Shown: piece by piece, positions 35,401-47,638 of the stretch
How positions within the stretch are numbered: the stretch's first letter is position 1
Layout: the number at the start of each line of letters is the position of its first letter
Assembly (NCBI GenBank): GCA_029706075.1
Contig: JAINUG010000031.1
Span: 1,302,001 to 1,366,000 of the forward strand
Origin: Aldrovandia affinis
Lineage: Eukaryota > Chordata > Actinopteri > Notacanthiformes > Halosauridae
Direction: 5' to 3'
Length of the DNA stretch: 64,000 nucleotides
Program-made: the position numbers and the translations under genes
The notes under the pieces: model-generated
Seen by the model: only the letters and a program-made list of their open reading frames with translations
The model's database searches: none
Told to the model about the DNA's origin: nothing

Positions 35401-38400
35401 TTTCTTCATCGGACACCCCCCTAGTGCTGCATAATAATGAACAGATGCATCCATGTTTCACCCAATATGGGTTGATCACCTCGTTTGCATATAGTATTAA
35501 AGCAAAGCAGACATACAATGTCATGACCCTTGGAACGACAGTCACTCTAACACTTGAAACTTGAGTCTCATAACAATAGTGCAATGACAGGATGTCAAAA
35601 GGCACAGTTTTTCCTGCCACTTGAGACAATGTTTTGCCATATAATTTGAGTTGGATTCATAAAATTATAACCAAAGTGCTAAAATATATTTTACATATTA
35701 TGAACACTGTCATTTCATTATTCAAAGTATGCACTTTTATGCTTTCCCCCATATTCAGACACATCTTAATATCTTTTGCTATGACCGTGGAAATGGGAAA
35801 TGGCAGTAGTATCCGCTGCAGCAAATCTCTGTTCTGCGCTGTAGAAGACCGTTTTGGCTGAAAGCGCAGTCTAAAACGCACCATCGGTCACGCCCGTAAA
35901 TAAGCCAATGAAACCCTTTGTTTTTAAGCGTGTGACTGCATTAATGGTCTAAACAGCGTAATTGGGATGCTGACAGCATTACCTCAACATGAGGTGTGTG
36001 AGGTAGAAAAACGTGTGTGTCCGGTATAATGGCAAGGAGACTGAACATGTGTGACTCATTTTGAAAAGAGCACTCGGTTCGTTTTTAGACGAACAGCCGT
36101 CCCTCCTCGGCTGCCGTTGTGGTGAACTCCTGGCTATCTAGGCTAGTCTTGTAAGTGGTTACTTAATATAGTTATCCAAAAAACCACATATCCTCTCAGT
36201 GTGCAGTGAGAAGGGGGCTTCGGGGTCTTAGGTATGTGTGGTAACAAAAAGCGATGACTGCAGTTATAATTACTGGAAATATGCGTGCGTATGGTTTCTG
36301 TAATCATCGGCCATAGTGCCCATTTAGTATAATACCAGAGGCTTGTGCCCTGACCGACCACAGCTGTCATTTGAAAAATGGGAACCCAGGTAGTTCTGGA
36401 GTCGTGCTGGCCCGGAGCCAACCATTTGAAAGCATTAGAAGGAAGCAAGTTGTGTTTTGGCTCACGGGGTAAAATTGCTTGATGCTTTAGCTCTAGGAGG
36501 GCAGACTCTAGACTCCGCTCTCTAAGTGGTCAGCAGGAGCAAATGATTCTGGCTTCCTTTGAGAGGTCTGTGTGCTATCATGCTGAAATGACAAGAAGCA
36601 GCTTCCAACACACTTGTGTAGTGGTGGAGGCTTTTTTACGCTTTCCTTGCCCTCTTGGACAGCCGTCTTCCTGACGAATGGGGTATGACTGCAAGGGGAA
36701 AAAATGCAACTTTGCGGTCCTTAAATGTCTCTCCCTGCATTGAAGTTTTCAAAAATAAGCATCTGAGCTAAATATTAAGTTTTAAGTAGGATAAAATTGT
36801 TGCTGGCTCCACACCGTATGTGGTCTCAGGGCATTTCGAGCTGATTTCTCAATACCGATTAGTAGTAGCAGTTTAATCTACATTTATCATTTAAAATGTT
36901 AAAAGTCTGTAAATAATTTTCAGTTTTTTGGAGACAAGTTAAGAATGATATTAAAATTAATCTCAGGGAAAGCTTAAATGACCGCACACTAAAAGCACCC
37001 CACCAGAATGATCTGGTTTTGTATCAGAGAATAACTGTTGCCATATTGTAGCATGTCGTTTCACTGCTTTGTTGTGTGGAAAGTGCTTTGTGTGCCATGT
37101 ATGAAAAGGGCTTTGTAGGGCTTTAATAGGAAGATACTATTATCTGACAAGTGGGATACGCACACACATTATTTACATAAGGCCCAATGACGTATGAGAG
37201 TAGTACGTCCCATATGCCAATGTGCTGCTCACAATGTGGTCTGCAGACGTCCAGTTCAGGCAGGGATGTGATGCTGTCAGTGTGTTCATCGTCAGTGCTG
37301 CCGCTCCCGAGCAGAACTGGAGCGAACATACGGAAGGAGCAGACACCGCTGCAGGTCAGTCATGTTGTTTGGAACAGAACCACTCTTCTGATTAGCCCTG
37401 GTCCAGGAGACCGTAGCGTCCTCTCTGATCCTGTTGTTGTTGCTGCTCCTGTGAAAACCAGGTTGTGTTGAATTTCACAGCTGACTACCCTTCACCCCCA
37501 ACCCCCTGCATTTCTCCCCTAATCACAAGGACAGGAGCTGCTCATCTGGAACTGAGCAGCAGTGCTCCCTTGCAAACACATGATTCCCTAACTTAATTAG
37601 GCCTTTCATTTGACGCTGCTTTTTATATCTCCTCAGAGATTCCTCCTCTTTAGCCATTCATTCCAGAGACTTAGCGCTAATTGATTAACTAGCAGGTCCT
37701 GGAGCCAGTGCCCACCAGGCCCCGGCAGTGTGAAAGTGGGGGGAGTTAACAATGGCTCCAACTCCGGGGGCCCTCAGGCTAAGCATGGAGCAAAACATGT
37801 GATTAACCCACGACCAGATCCCCAACCGCCGGGCTTCCATCAAGGTGCTCACAAATAGAAACGCATTTGCACGCACCCATACACTGTACACTCGTGTATA
37901 CACCCAGGCTGGAACAGAGCTAGGACCCTGAGTCTAACGACGGTCTATAATGCTTGTGTTTACGGCTGGAACTAAGAGATCTGTAACTGGTGATTCCCAA
38001 CTGTGTCAACCTTCACAATTGAAATGATCTGACAAGTTGCTTCAGGCTACTTTATGTTGGAGTCATGTTTGGAGAGACATCCAAATATGCCTTCACATTA
38101 TTGTAAAAATCTAAACAGCAAATGTCTACAAACTAGTTTTAAAGAAAAAGTAAGCAGTGAGAAAACTTCATACAGTATACTGTGAAACTCCAGAATAAAA
38201 ATGTTTTGCCTGAAGACGGTTTTTCTGTATTCTAAGCCGAAGTGCTGTCGGCAGTGTGAGAATTGTTGGCTCTAGTCTCGTTTCATACGCCTGCTGCTTT
38301 TAAATGATGTTATGGCTAGTGACCTACTTTGTAGATTTATTCACAGAATGCATTATGTTTTCACAATTCTCTGGATTTTATTTGAAGTTATTTTTTAACC

Positions 38401-40109
38401 ATAAATAAACATCTAGCCCTGTAATGCACTGTTAAAGGGATTTTTTTTATGGTCCCCTACAGCCACAACACGAACATGTTATAAATCTACTTGCATCACA
38501 GGTTTTTTTTATCGTAAGGCATTTTAAATAATTTACAATGCAAAATGTACAAATTTCCATAGCGATAAATGAAGAGGGAGAAGCATGTGAAAATTTGATA
38601 AAAAGATACTGGCCTTAGGGGCTTCTGGGGGGCTCTTCTCTGAAGTTACCAGTGCCTCATATTTCACTTCATTTAACATTTAATATTGTAGCCTATATCT
38701 TACATTTTCTGGAAAATGTCTTGAAACTGAACACCAACGAAAGTCTTTAGTTGGACGGAGAATACATACACCCAGTCAAAGGCCTATAAAAGGCTGGTTT
38801 GTAACTGCCTCGCCCAGCCAGTGCTTTTTATGGATTTAATTTTCACATACAACTGCCGTGTTGGTTTTTTTTGTTGTTTGTTTTGTTGTGTCTTTTTTGC
38901 AACAGATCGAACACCTGAAATAACTTTTTTTACCACTCTCAAACCAACACAGAGGTAATGCGAAACAATGGTATGACATGGGACTTTCTCAAGTTTTATA
39001 TCTCAGAAGTATAGATATAACTGAACTGCGGATAGAACCCTCTAATTCAAAGCTCTCGACGTGTTGTTTTCAGGCTTAGCCACAATTCTTCTCGGACATG
39101 TGCCAAAATAAATTCCACATCTTCTTTTCAAAGGAAGTCAGAGGGGTTGATTTGCACGTTTGAGGTCATGGCTTTTCAGCAAGGTTTTCAAGGCTTCATA
39201 AAGGCTGCATGCTCCTTCTGAAAAGAGTATTGTATCTTTTAGAGGAATGAAGGAAGTGGGAAGAAGGAGAACTTGAAGGAAAGTATGTCATAATGTGCAC
39301 TATTGAAACCTAAGTCTGTTTAATGTGTGTCACTAGATGTATGGACACAGTGTGGATTGTATTTTTTTTTCTCCCAGGTTTAACGTTTCAGCATTAAAGT
39401 GAATTTTGCCTATGGTACCTGCGGGTAATTGTTTCAGGGTATGGGAAATGTGTGGTTGAATTATTAAAAGAGCTCCAATAGTGACTGTACGCATCTGATT
39501 TTATTGTCAGAATCTCTCGGCGTGATGTCAGTTTGAAGAATAAGCGAAGTATAATGTTATGAGCTGTTATTTGATGGTGGAACAGTGCAAATGAATATGA
39601 CGTTAATCCAGTGAACTGAGAAAATCTGAATTATAACAGATGAATACGTTTGTAGTGCACAGAGGGTTTAAGGCGTCGCTATGATTGGGACAGCGTGCTG
39701 CGCGCAGCCTTGCGGTTAGAGGGGAAAAGAGCCGCGGCCGTGTGACTTTTCCCCAGGGGCGCTGTGCAGATCGCCCAGAGAGCCAGCGGCCCACCGAGGG
39801 CCTGTTTGTGGGCACATGTGCCGGCTGCTGGAGCGGATGCGGAGGAGGTGCCGCTGGCCCTTTGTCCCCGGCTCTCGAGCCCTCCGCGCTCCGCTCCTGG
39901 TGAGTCTGCGCATTGTTCTGAAGGGACGGCCGCCTCGCTCCGCTTATTTAAGAACGTCTATTTCAGTTTTGACCCAGTGCTTACTTTAAGCCAAGATCCC
40001 CATTGAGCCCATTGTGTGGTCCATTGAGCCAGGGGTGACAGGCTCCTGACATTGGGACGAAGACCACCAGCAAGAGGGAACAGGGCCACTGCAGGGACAA
40101 GGGAGCTGT
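32493..40109. other. Intron 3 segment, 7.6 kb, no gene recognised
   Basis: Mostly AT-rich. Two distinct parts: a CpG-containing GC block at 33200-33430, and a repeat-free block at 37500-37720 with 'cttaattaggcc' and 'gctaattgattaac'. A small (ATA)n lies at 34344-34359. Around 39660-39960 the DNA is GC-rich with a strong donor-like site at 39900 (see next entry). Confidence 0.4.
39816..39899 (+). other. Speculative alternative first coding exon in intron 3
   Basis: A GC- and CpG-rich patch (about 39680-39930) holds an ATG at 39816 followed by 28 open codons (MCRLLERMRR... ending RAPLL). It ends exactly at CTG|gtgagt, a near-consensus donor, in phase 0, the phase needed to join the missing Val-Asn-Gly exon. 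Related PDZRN4 has a RING-less isoform made from an alternative first exon at this junction (from memory). The start context is weak, the peptide is not similar to that isoform, and a chance GC-rich frame is quite possible. Confidence 0.2.
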
Positions 40110-40197
40110 GGTCTGTCGTCTTCCTTCTGCTGTGCTACAGTGACAAACTCTCCGCTGTACTGCAGTACGTTTCGCTACTGTAACGTTAGCGCACTTG
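40110..40197. repeat. Left part of degenerate 'ctgtactgcagtaa' minisatellite
   Basis: Units such as 'ctgtgctacagtgac', 'ctgtactgcagtacg' and 'cgctactgtaacg' resemble the array at 42644-43066. The two parts are separated by a 2.4-kb TIR element and were probably one array before that insertion. Confidence 0.6.
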
Positions 40198-40350
40198 GGG
40201 CCAGATTTGCTAAAGGATTGCGACTGCTTTTTGGACGCAAATGCAGTCGCTACAAGGTCGCAATATCTACGTTGGATTTACTAAAAGGTCGCAATGGGTC
40301 AAATTGCTATTAGTCACTCTGCGACTTTCCTGTAGATATAGTTAAATCTG

Positions 40351-41607
40351 TTAACACTAGAACCGCCAGGATTTGTTGTATACCTAGTGGTATACATCTA
40401 TTTTTGCACTGATACTGCTAAAACAATTTATACTATCACTGTAATAACACATTTGTTTCACAAGGGACTGTCTAAAATCACGAAATAACAATGCTTGATC
40501 ATCCATTGTGTTTTAGTCGTGCATTTGAACAAAGTCATGTGTGAATAAACGGAAATCACAAATAAATAAGAGTTAATCCATTCAACAAAGTTTTACATAT
40601 ATTAATAAACATTTACGACACAACGCATTGCCAGTCGACAGGATAGAAATAACCTCAGTGAAATAGGCAAGCTGAACTAAAAATATGAATTTGCCTTTTA
40701 CGCTCTAAATCATTGGCCTATTCACAGTTAGCGCAAACACTCGAAACCATCACTGTACACTTTCCACATACTGCATTTCATCATCTTTGATGCCAATGCC
40801 ATTAGGCCACGTTGCCCACTGGCACTGAAGCAATGATGTGAGATTAGATACAGTAGCCTATTATAACACGTATCTGTCACAATAGTTACGTTACGCTATT
40901 GATAACTAGCTAGCTAGTGCAGCAATATAGTTGAGTTATTGAGATACGTTACCTTATCGATAACTAGCTAGCTATAGGTACAATGAGAGTGAATGCCTAC
41001 CTTGCGCAAGTGCTGTATATATGCCCATAGTTGACACTGCAGGCATAACAGGGACAGGATCCGATCATCTCGATACTTTCCTCCGAGGCTCTGGCTCGTT
41101 GTCAGATGATCCATCAGACTCCCCGTCACTCATAGCATGTAGCAATGCTAATGCCTCCTGGTTATTCATGCATCTTTTTCTTTTATCCATATTTATATTA
41201 TTCTACTCGTAATATTCTATTTTATTTTATAATGAGCTAACTAGGCAGCAATAGAGGCCTGTCACAGAACGCACGCCCTTTGATCTACCATTCAAAGGCA
41301 CGAGAACAGTGGAATGGGATATAAAAACGGAATACCAAAAATAAAACAATCAAATGAAAATAACACGCTTTGCGTGGCAACTAAAATGCTCTTATATTGT
41401 TACATTGCCTTCTATGGTGGGTAAATTTTACCCCGTGGTGGTTCTAGGTATAAATGCTTCAAACTTTTTTCAGTTTTTTTCTATAACTTTCTTGCATTAG
41501 GATGTGCTTAATAACACAATTTCAGGAAAAGTCAAGGACTGGGAGAGTTACATAGAATTGAAAAACAGAAACGGGTCAATTTTACCCTGTGGCGGTTCTA
41601 GTGTTAA
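40351..41607. mobile_element. Non-autonomous piggyBac element nested in the TIR element
   Basis: The element 40355-41603 (1,249 bp) has perfect 14-bp inverted ends CACTAGAACCGCCA and is flanked by TTAA on both sides (40351-40354, 41604-41607), the piggyBac target. A second copy of the terminal motif occurs just inside the right end ('ttttaccccgtggtggttctag', about 41429-41450), a subterminal repeat. An interior palindrome-rich patch with repeated 'gctagcta' lies at about 40905-40975. It carries only a short transposase N-terminus. Confidence 0.95.
41065..41169 (-). pseudogene. piggyBac transposase N-terminal remnant
   Basis: A 34-codon minus-strand frame reads MNNQEALALLHAMSDGESDG, then an acidic Ser-rich stretch and a basic end (PRRKVSR) before TGA. 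An N-terminal leucine helix followed by Ser/Asp/Glu-rich sequence is usual at the start of piggyBac-type transposases (family knowledge). The catalytic core is missing. Position inside TTAA-bounded ends supports the call. Confidence 0.5.
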
Positions 41608-42643
41608 TGCATATGTACTGTATACCTGGGCTGAACGCGCTAAAACAGGGTGAAGATTTTGTAAATTCGGTTGATTAGGTATTACTAAAGCATGCCGTTG
41701 TGACTCTCCTCTTTTAATTTGTAGAATACCTGAAAGCAGGTGGTGTTTTACTGAGCACTGATGTAGACTAGCTCCCGTTCTATAAATTATTCAAAGAATG
41801 TGACCACAATAAGGAGCAAAGTTTTACGGGTTATTTTAATTTCATCCGGTCTGAAAATAAGAAATAAAATAAAAAGTTAAACTTTTATTTTCGAATTGTA
41901 TCTTTTATCACAGACAAATATGATCTAGATCAATTAGTCAATGGTCCGTCAAGGATAAAAAACAATCCTCAAAGGCACAATTAGACTTGGATATTTTCAA
42001 ACTAAATATTTGTGGGTTGCAGGAATTTCACAATCCGCTTTTGTATTGCTGGATGTTTTATCCCAGCGAGCACGCCTTTACATATATTTTCCAGGAGACA
42101 GAGAAGACATTCAACAAACAAAACAAGGTTTTTACATTGTGGATTGTTTCACTGGTTGTTATATCTGTGTTGATATTTTATTCTAACACTATGCCGTCTT
42201 TTCTTTGCATCACGTGCTGTTCGTTTTGTTATGCCTAATTACTTTTTTTTGTGATGTCACTCGCAGTGTTTCTCCTCTCTGTTGGTGTTGTATTACTATC
42301 CTGTAATACAACATTGTGATGCTGTACCTCGTTGACCTTTACTTCTACTTCCTAATCTGTAAAAAAAAAAATCCCCAAAAAGTTTTCCATTTCTTGTGGT
42401 TCCTTCGCTGCTTCGTATCCGTTCCTTGGCGCTTTTCTGATCTGGATGTGTGTAAGCGTGCCGTATTGTTTTGGACCTTTTTTTATGTGTGTGTCCTACT
42501 GCGAAATTGCGAATGAGTGCGTTTCATTTCTTTGATTGCGTAATTAAAACCTGTCTTTGTAAACTGCTCATTAATTTGTCGGTGTCCGTGAATTTATAGC
42601 GGCTGCTTTTGCGCTGCGACCATTTTCTTAGTAAATCTGGCCC

Positions 42644-43066
42644 TCGGTCTCTTCCTTGCAGTGCAGTCCCCACCGTTCTGCCGAAGGCTTCTCGCTACTG
42701 CACAGCAGTAAACCTGTATTGTAGTAGGGATCTCTTCTCTGTATACCAGTGGCAGTCGTTACCGTACTGCGGTAACAGCATCGTCACTGTACTGCAGTAA
42801 GGCTAGAATGTCTACTGCCGTGCACTAAGTCTCTCTTGCACTGCATCAGCAATCTCCACTGTTTTCCGCAGTCGGTAACTCTTCACTGTGCTGCTTCGGG
42901 CCTGTGCCATACAGCAGTAAATCGCCACACTGCTCTGCAGGAGAGCTCTCAACTGCACATCAGTGGCACTCTACTGTATTGCAGTAGCTCTCTTCACTGT
43001 TATGCTATAGGTGTCTCTTCACTGTACGGCAGTTAGCCGTACTCTGCTTTACGGCAGTAAGTAACT
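42644..43066. repeat. Degenerate minisatellite, unit about 30-40 bp, core ctgtactgcagtaa
   Basis: At least ten variants of 'cactgtactgcagtaag' recur (for example near 42700, 42750, 42790, 42890, 42915, 42970, 43020, 43055), most preceded by 'ctcttcac'-like text. Units are diverged and unequal in length. The core is a near-palindrome (ctgcag centre). The same repeat continues left of the TIR insertion. Confidence 0.75.
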
Positions 43067-43214
43067 TGAACAAACGAATACGAGCCCACGATGTCATAAT
43101 TGTAGCTGTAGGCTCACTTCTGTGAAAAAAAAGAAGAAGAAATGGCTTGTGGAGAGCGAACATAACACCTACAGCTCAAACCTTGAGCGCTCATCAAAAA
43201 TAGTCTTGATGATG

Positions 43215-43300
43215 CTACATTTTACATTGACATTTTAAGCATTTAGCGGACGCTCTTATCCAGAGCGACTTACACGATGTGCATTAGTACATGGTAATAC
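43215..43300 (-). mobile_element. SINE tail fragment, reverse
   Basis: Contains 'catttagcggacgctcttat' and 'ccagagcgacttac', complementary to the fish-wide SINE 3' tail. About 65 bp match the fragment at 53198-53264. No tRNA head is seen, so it is a truncated copy. Confidence 0.75.
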
Positions 43301-46300
43301 GTACTAATGTAACCCGAACGATGTTGCAATGCTTGAATGAATTAAACGGCGAATTCCCTGTGCTGTGAACAAGAACGTTTAATTCTTCAGATTCCTTTGT
43401 GGACCCTTTGTCCTTTGAGGATGACCCTTAATGCTATCGCTTGATCAGTGCGTGACTGAGAACGAGCGTGGAGGGGTGGGGGTGGGACGGGAGAGACCGG
43501 GCCGGGGGATCTGAGATTTTCGCTGCTTGCTGTAAACACCGGAGCCCGCCACGCCTACAAGGAGAATGAAAAATCAACAGCACATTGAGCTGCTGGCTTA
43601 AGGTATATCTGTCTGCGTGTGTTCGGTGAAAAGCAGACTTAAGCAGAGAGCTCCTGCGTATAATCGCACTCCCACAGACTGTGTGAGAGAAAGGAGGGCG
43701 GTGGGACAGTGAGGTTCTCTCCCGTGACCGAACCAGCGCCCAAAACCACTTGACGGGCCGCATACGGCAGGGTCACACGGGCATGCGATCACACACGCGC
43801 ACTCGAATGTGCACTCGCACACACCCGTGTTCCGAAACCGAGAGAGAGGAGAGACGCATTCCCAGCGGCTAGAAGTCAAAGATGTGTAGACTTGAGAATG
43901 TTTGCGTTCGTGTAGCTTTGTAGACTTTGTATTACATCCACTTTATAAGTGGTAAGGCAACAGTCTTGTTTGAGGAAGGTTCACAAATGAACAATACATG
44001 AATTGATGTATTCTGAAGCTTAATCTGCAACATTACCTTCGAGTATGGAAGGAGTCTTTGTCATGTTAATGCGCTGGAACCGAGGCGTATAATACAACGA
44101 CAAGAAGGCATCGGAAGGAGGCAGTGTAACTCTCCGACGTGATTTTAAACGTCAGCCATTTTAGAGCGGGAGCTGAAATCGCGACGAGGTGAGGCGAGGT
44201 TTTCGTTGCCGTGCTTTCGTAATCAGTCAGATGCGATCTGGGAAAACTCGGGACGCCCTGCCCTGCCCTCGGTGCTTAACTCAGCCCCTGCCTCTGAACA
44301 CACGAACGGGGGCGGCGCTGTATATTCACCCGACATCGCTGACCCCATATGGAGTGATAACTGCTTAATTCCTCAGACTCTGAGGCAAGGCCGAAATTAC
44401 CATATATATTGGGGGGGACACATCCCCCCCCAATATTCAGATATGCTCAAAATGTCCCCCAACATATAGCCTAGCTGATATTTTTTTAAATGTCCCCCAA
44501 TGTTGACTCCATGGTTACGGCCTTGCTCCGAGGTGTCCGTTAGCCGTCAGATGGGTACGATGTGTACGCATCCCCCGCTTAATTGGGGATTTCTTCATTC
44601 GCACTCGGACACAACCGAGGTTGAGAAATGTCATGCCTGGCCTAATCAACATCAGCCGCTTGCAAATTACAGACACATGGTCCTCGGCTAGAGCAGGAGC
44701 CAGGGCCAAACCGGCCTCGAGTCCCTGCCTTGCCGAAGAATGGTCCAGTCAGGGACTGACATTACTCATGTGTGTGGCATGCTCTCGGGCCTTATAAAAG
44801 TTGGGAATTCACACACGAGAGAAGGGAGCACTGCTTGACCTTTAAATAAATGCCTCGGTAACATTGTTGTTGCGGTGTTGTGACTCATTACCATGTAACG
44901 GCGTGTTGCACCCTTCGAGTCCGAGGGGTCTCAATGCGTTCCGCATGTTTTGCCCACAGCCTGTCAGGGTGTACACCTGCTTTAATTATATACCACGTAT
45001 ATCTTATGGCTGTTTAGGAAGATCTTCAGACTATATATACATTTTGTGTTTTGTACTTTGTCATATTTAAGGAACTTAAGTACTTTAGGTTACCGAAAAA
45101 CAACAACGATTACAACGAACAAAGGAATCCACAATAAGGTTTGTTTCTCCCGATATTATTAAATGAGTTTATGTATTATCAGCAGTACCACACTGATGCT
45201 CCTGGTTTTTACATTTCGTTTTGAGAGGACAAACTGTGTGCAGCCAGTAACCGTGCGCTTGAGCCTGCAGCAGTTGACTGATCGGGAGGATTTGGGGGAG
45301 GAGGGGGTTTGAGGGTGTGGGGGGAAAGACACAGTCCTCTCTGCGTCTCCAACTGCGCTCCCATGGCCAACAGAATGTCTGCTTTCCTAATTAGTGAACT
45401 TACTCAGAGTCATGTGCGTGATTTAGATCAGGACAGAATTCGACCCATTCCCTATTGGTATTCATAAATCTCTCAGTGCATTCCAGCCAGTGCATGCTGA
45501 CTGTACACGTACAGTTTGCATGTTCATACTGGGAATCTTTCTCGTTTGACTAACAGGCAGTCTAGACTTTGTGGCATTGATGGGTGAAGTAACACCATTT
45601 GAATTTGCTGGTAATATACAAATTGTGTTTTTCCCCTGTGTGACTGATTAGTTGATTTGTTTAATTTCTGGATCTGGATAATCCCTACCGTGGGGAAAGA
45701 TGAATTATGACTCAGTATGATTCTTCTCAGTTAATACAGGAAACAGATGGAATATTTTTGTTTCTTAAAAATGCGTCTACAGAGATGTGTCTCAGAATGA
45801 CCTGTGTGGTCCTTTTTTTCCCCGCGTGAAACCTCTCTTCAGCAGCGTCGAGGCGCTAGCGTTGTGGATGAACTCCTCTAGCAGGTCCCATATTTCAGTC
45901 TGTCTGAACACACCCATTGACCCTGATGTTATTTCAGTGCACGGTTTTTAGGCTATCCATAAAGTCTGCCCTGGTTTACTTGATTGTCTCTGTCTTTATC
46001 ACGCTGTCTCTTGTCTGTGACTGTAAGACACTCTGTTGTGTTTGAGTGGAATTGATCGATTTGTTTCTCTGATGCAGTCGGACGTGGCGATCTGTAACGA
46101 TTTTAGGCCTGCAGTTCATAATAATGGGTACTTTAGCGGGTTCTTCAGAGCTGCAATCGTTGCCGCTACGTGGCCTGCTTGTGCAGCCTCTTCTAATCCA
46201 CCTTGTGTAGCCCTACACCTCCCTGCTGCCGACGGCAGTCAAGTGTGCCTGCTCCTTGAATTTATGTCGCTGCAGTTAACTGTATCTGAATGAACATATT

Positions 46301-47638
46301 ATCTTACAAAGACGCATGATTTATCGGGCTTTATTTGGCAATGAAAAATGAGCGGTTGTGCCATTGTGCCTGTACAGATCAAACCGTGATAGCGCTCGGA
46401 AAACGATAGCGTCAAACATGACACGGTGGCGTGTGATGTAGCTCGATCTCGGTCTGAGCGAATGCCTACACGTTGACTCGCGTCGATGTCCACCAATAAC
46501 GTCGGCCTGCCCGGACGGCACGCATATCCGAGAAACCGCCTCGCCGCTTACAAACAAAATTCTTCCACCATTGCGCATCTCACCATAACAAGGCCTCAAA
46601 ATGTCTGGTCTAATCCAAGACACATGAGTCGCTTGCATCACCGCACGGCTCTTTTTTTTTAAACTTTTTTTTTTAATGCCCTTGCTGTGACGGTGAATTT
46701 CCCTGCGAGTCATTCGGGTGAGTGTTCAACGGCCGCGAAAGTGGCGCTCTGCCAGGAGAACAGCTGCGGTGGGACAGACGGTTGATAGCGATTTGCTTTT
46801 GGGGAAAGAGGAGGAGATCTGAATACGGAGGAGTTGTGTTGAGGGGGGGGGGTGCGGGTGGAAACGTCCACGCAGGCGTTTATGCTCTGTTTGTCTTGTT
46901 TACTTGTTTGTTTGCCGCACGTGTTCTTCGTGATTCATGAGTCACATGCTGTTCGGGACCGATGTGACACAGGGTTTTAATTATACGGAGGAACCATGTG
47001 GAAGAGCTCTTAAATGTCCACATCGATGCCGAACTGGAGCCCTGCTGCACTGGCCAGCTCAGAGGAGCTGTAACAGAGCCGCCCTTGTACTGCCCGGGTT
47101 TAACTGCGTCAGCTCCCATGGGAACAATGTGAGAAACGCCTCAGAGAAGCTGTTAAGTACATTTCTGTGAAGAACATTATGTTTGGACGAAGCTCGGTTT
47201 CTGGTTTTGCGAAATCAATCACGGAGAATACAAACGCTGTGTGGACCGGGGGGGAAGATATGATTTCTATTCCAGTCAACCGCTCCAATCTTCCTAAACG
47301 GCATCTCATTTTTAAACAATGTGAGCGCAGACTATTTCAAACCTCCCGTCTCGTGAAAACCTAGCCCCCGGGCCAAGCGTTGGACATTATTTCTAAAAAT
47401 CAAAGGTGGAAATACTCACACGGTCTCCTATAGCCTCCAGCAGATCTCGAGAGATGTGTGCAGCAGTTAAGCCACTGCATTGATGAACGTTGAACGGCCG
47501 TTCTCATTCATCCGCTTTAGGAAGTGCGTTAACAAATGCCTATGATATGCTCCCCTTTTCCCTTATGGCTGTCCAGTCCAGAGCAAAGCCCAAAAGCCAC
47601 ACAAAGTGATCTACAGACAGCCTCAGTTTACTAACATA
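43301..47638. other. Intron 3 segment, no gene recognised
   Basis: Contains a G/C-run hairpin at 44406-44436, mostly unique-looking DNA, and a T-run at 46650-46675. GC-rich patches at 43440-43830 and 46720-46870 hold open frames on both strands without family content. Confidence 0.4.
44406..44436. other. G7/C8 hairpin with repeated 'tgtcccccaa' downstream
   Basis: ATATTGGGGGGG, then acacat, then CCCCCCCCAATAT: a 12-bp inverted repeat with one extra C. The phrase 'tgtcccccaa' recurs at about 44453 and 44491. It may be the tip of an unrecognised palindromic repeat. Confidence 0.7.

Larger units (their letters stand above)
40198..42643. mobile_element. TIR DNA element (GGGCCAGATTTRCTAA ends), interrupted
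   Basis: Left end GGGCCAGATTTGCTAA (40198-40213) is complementary at 15 of 16 positions to the right end (42628-42643). Subterminal sequence is rich in 'tcgcaat/gcgac' motifs. I find no clear target duplication (left flank ...cacttg, right flank tcggtc...). No transposase is recognised outside the nested piggyBac relic; the 83-codon frame at 41987-42238 has no family match. Superfamily unassigned. Confidence 0.75.
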
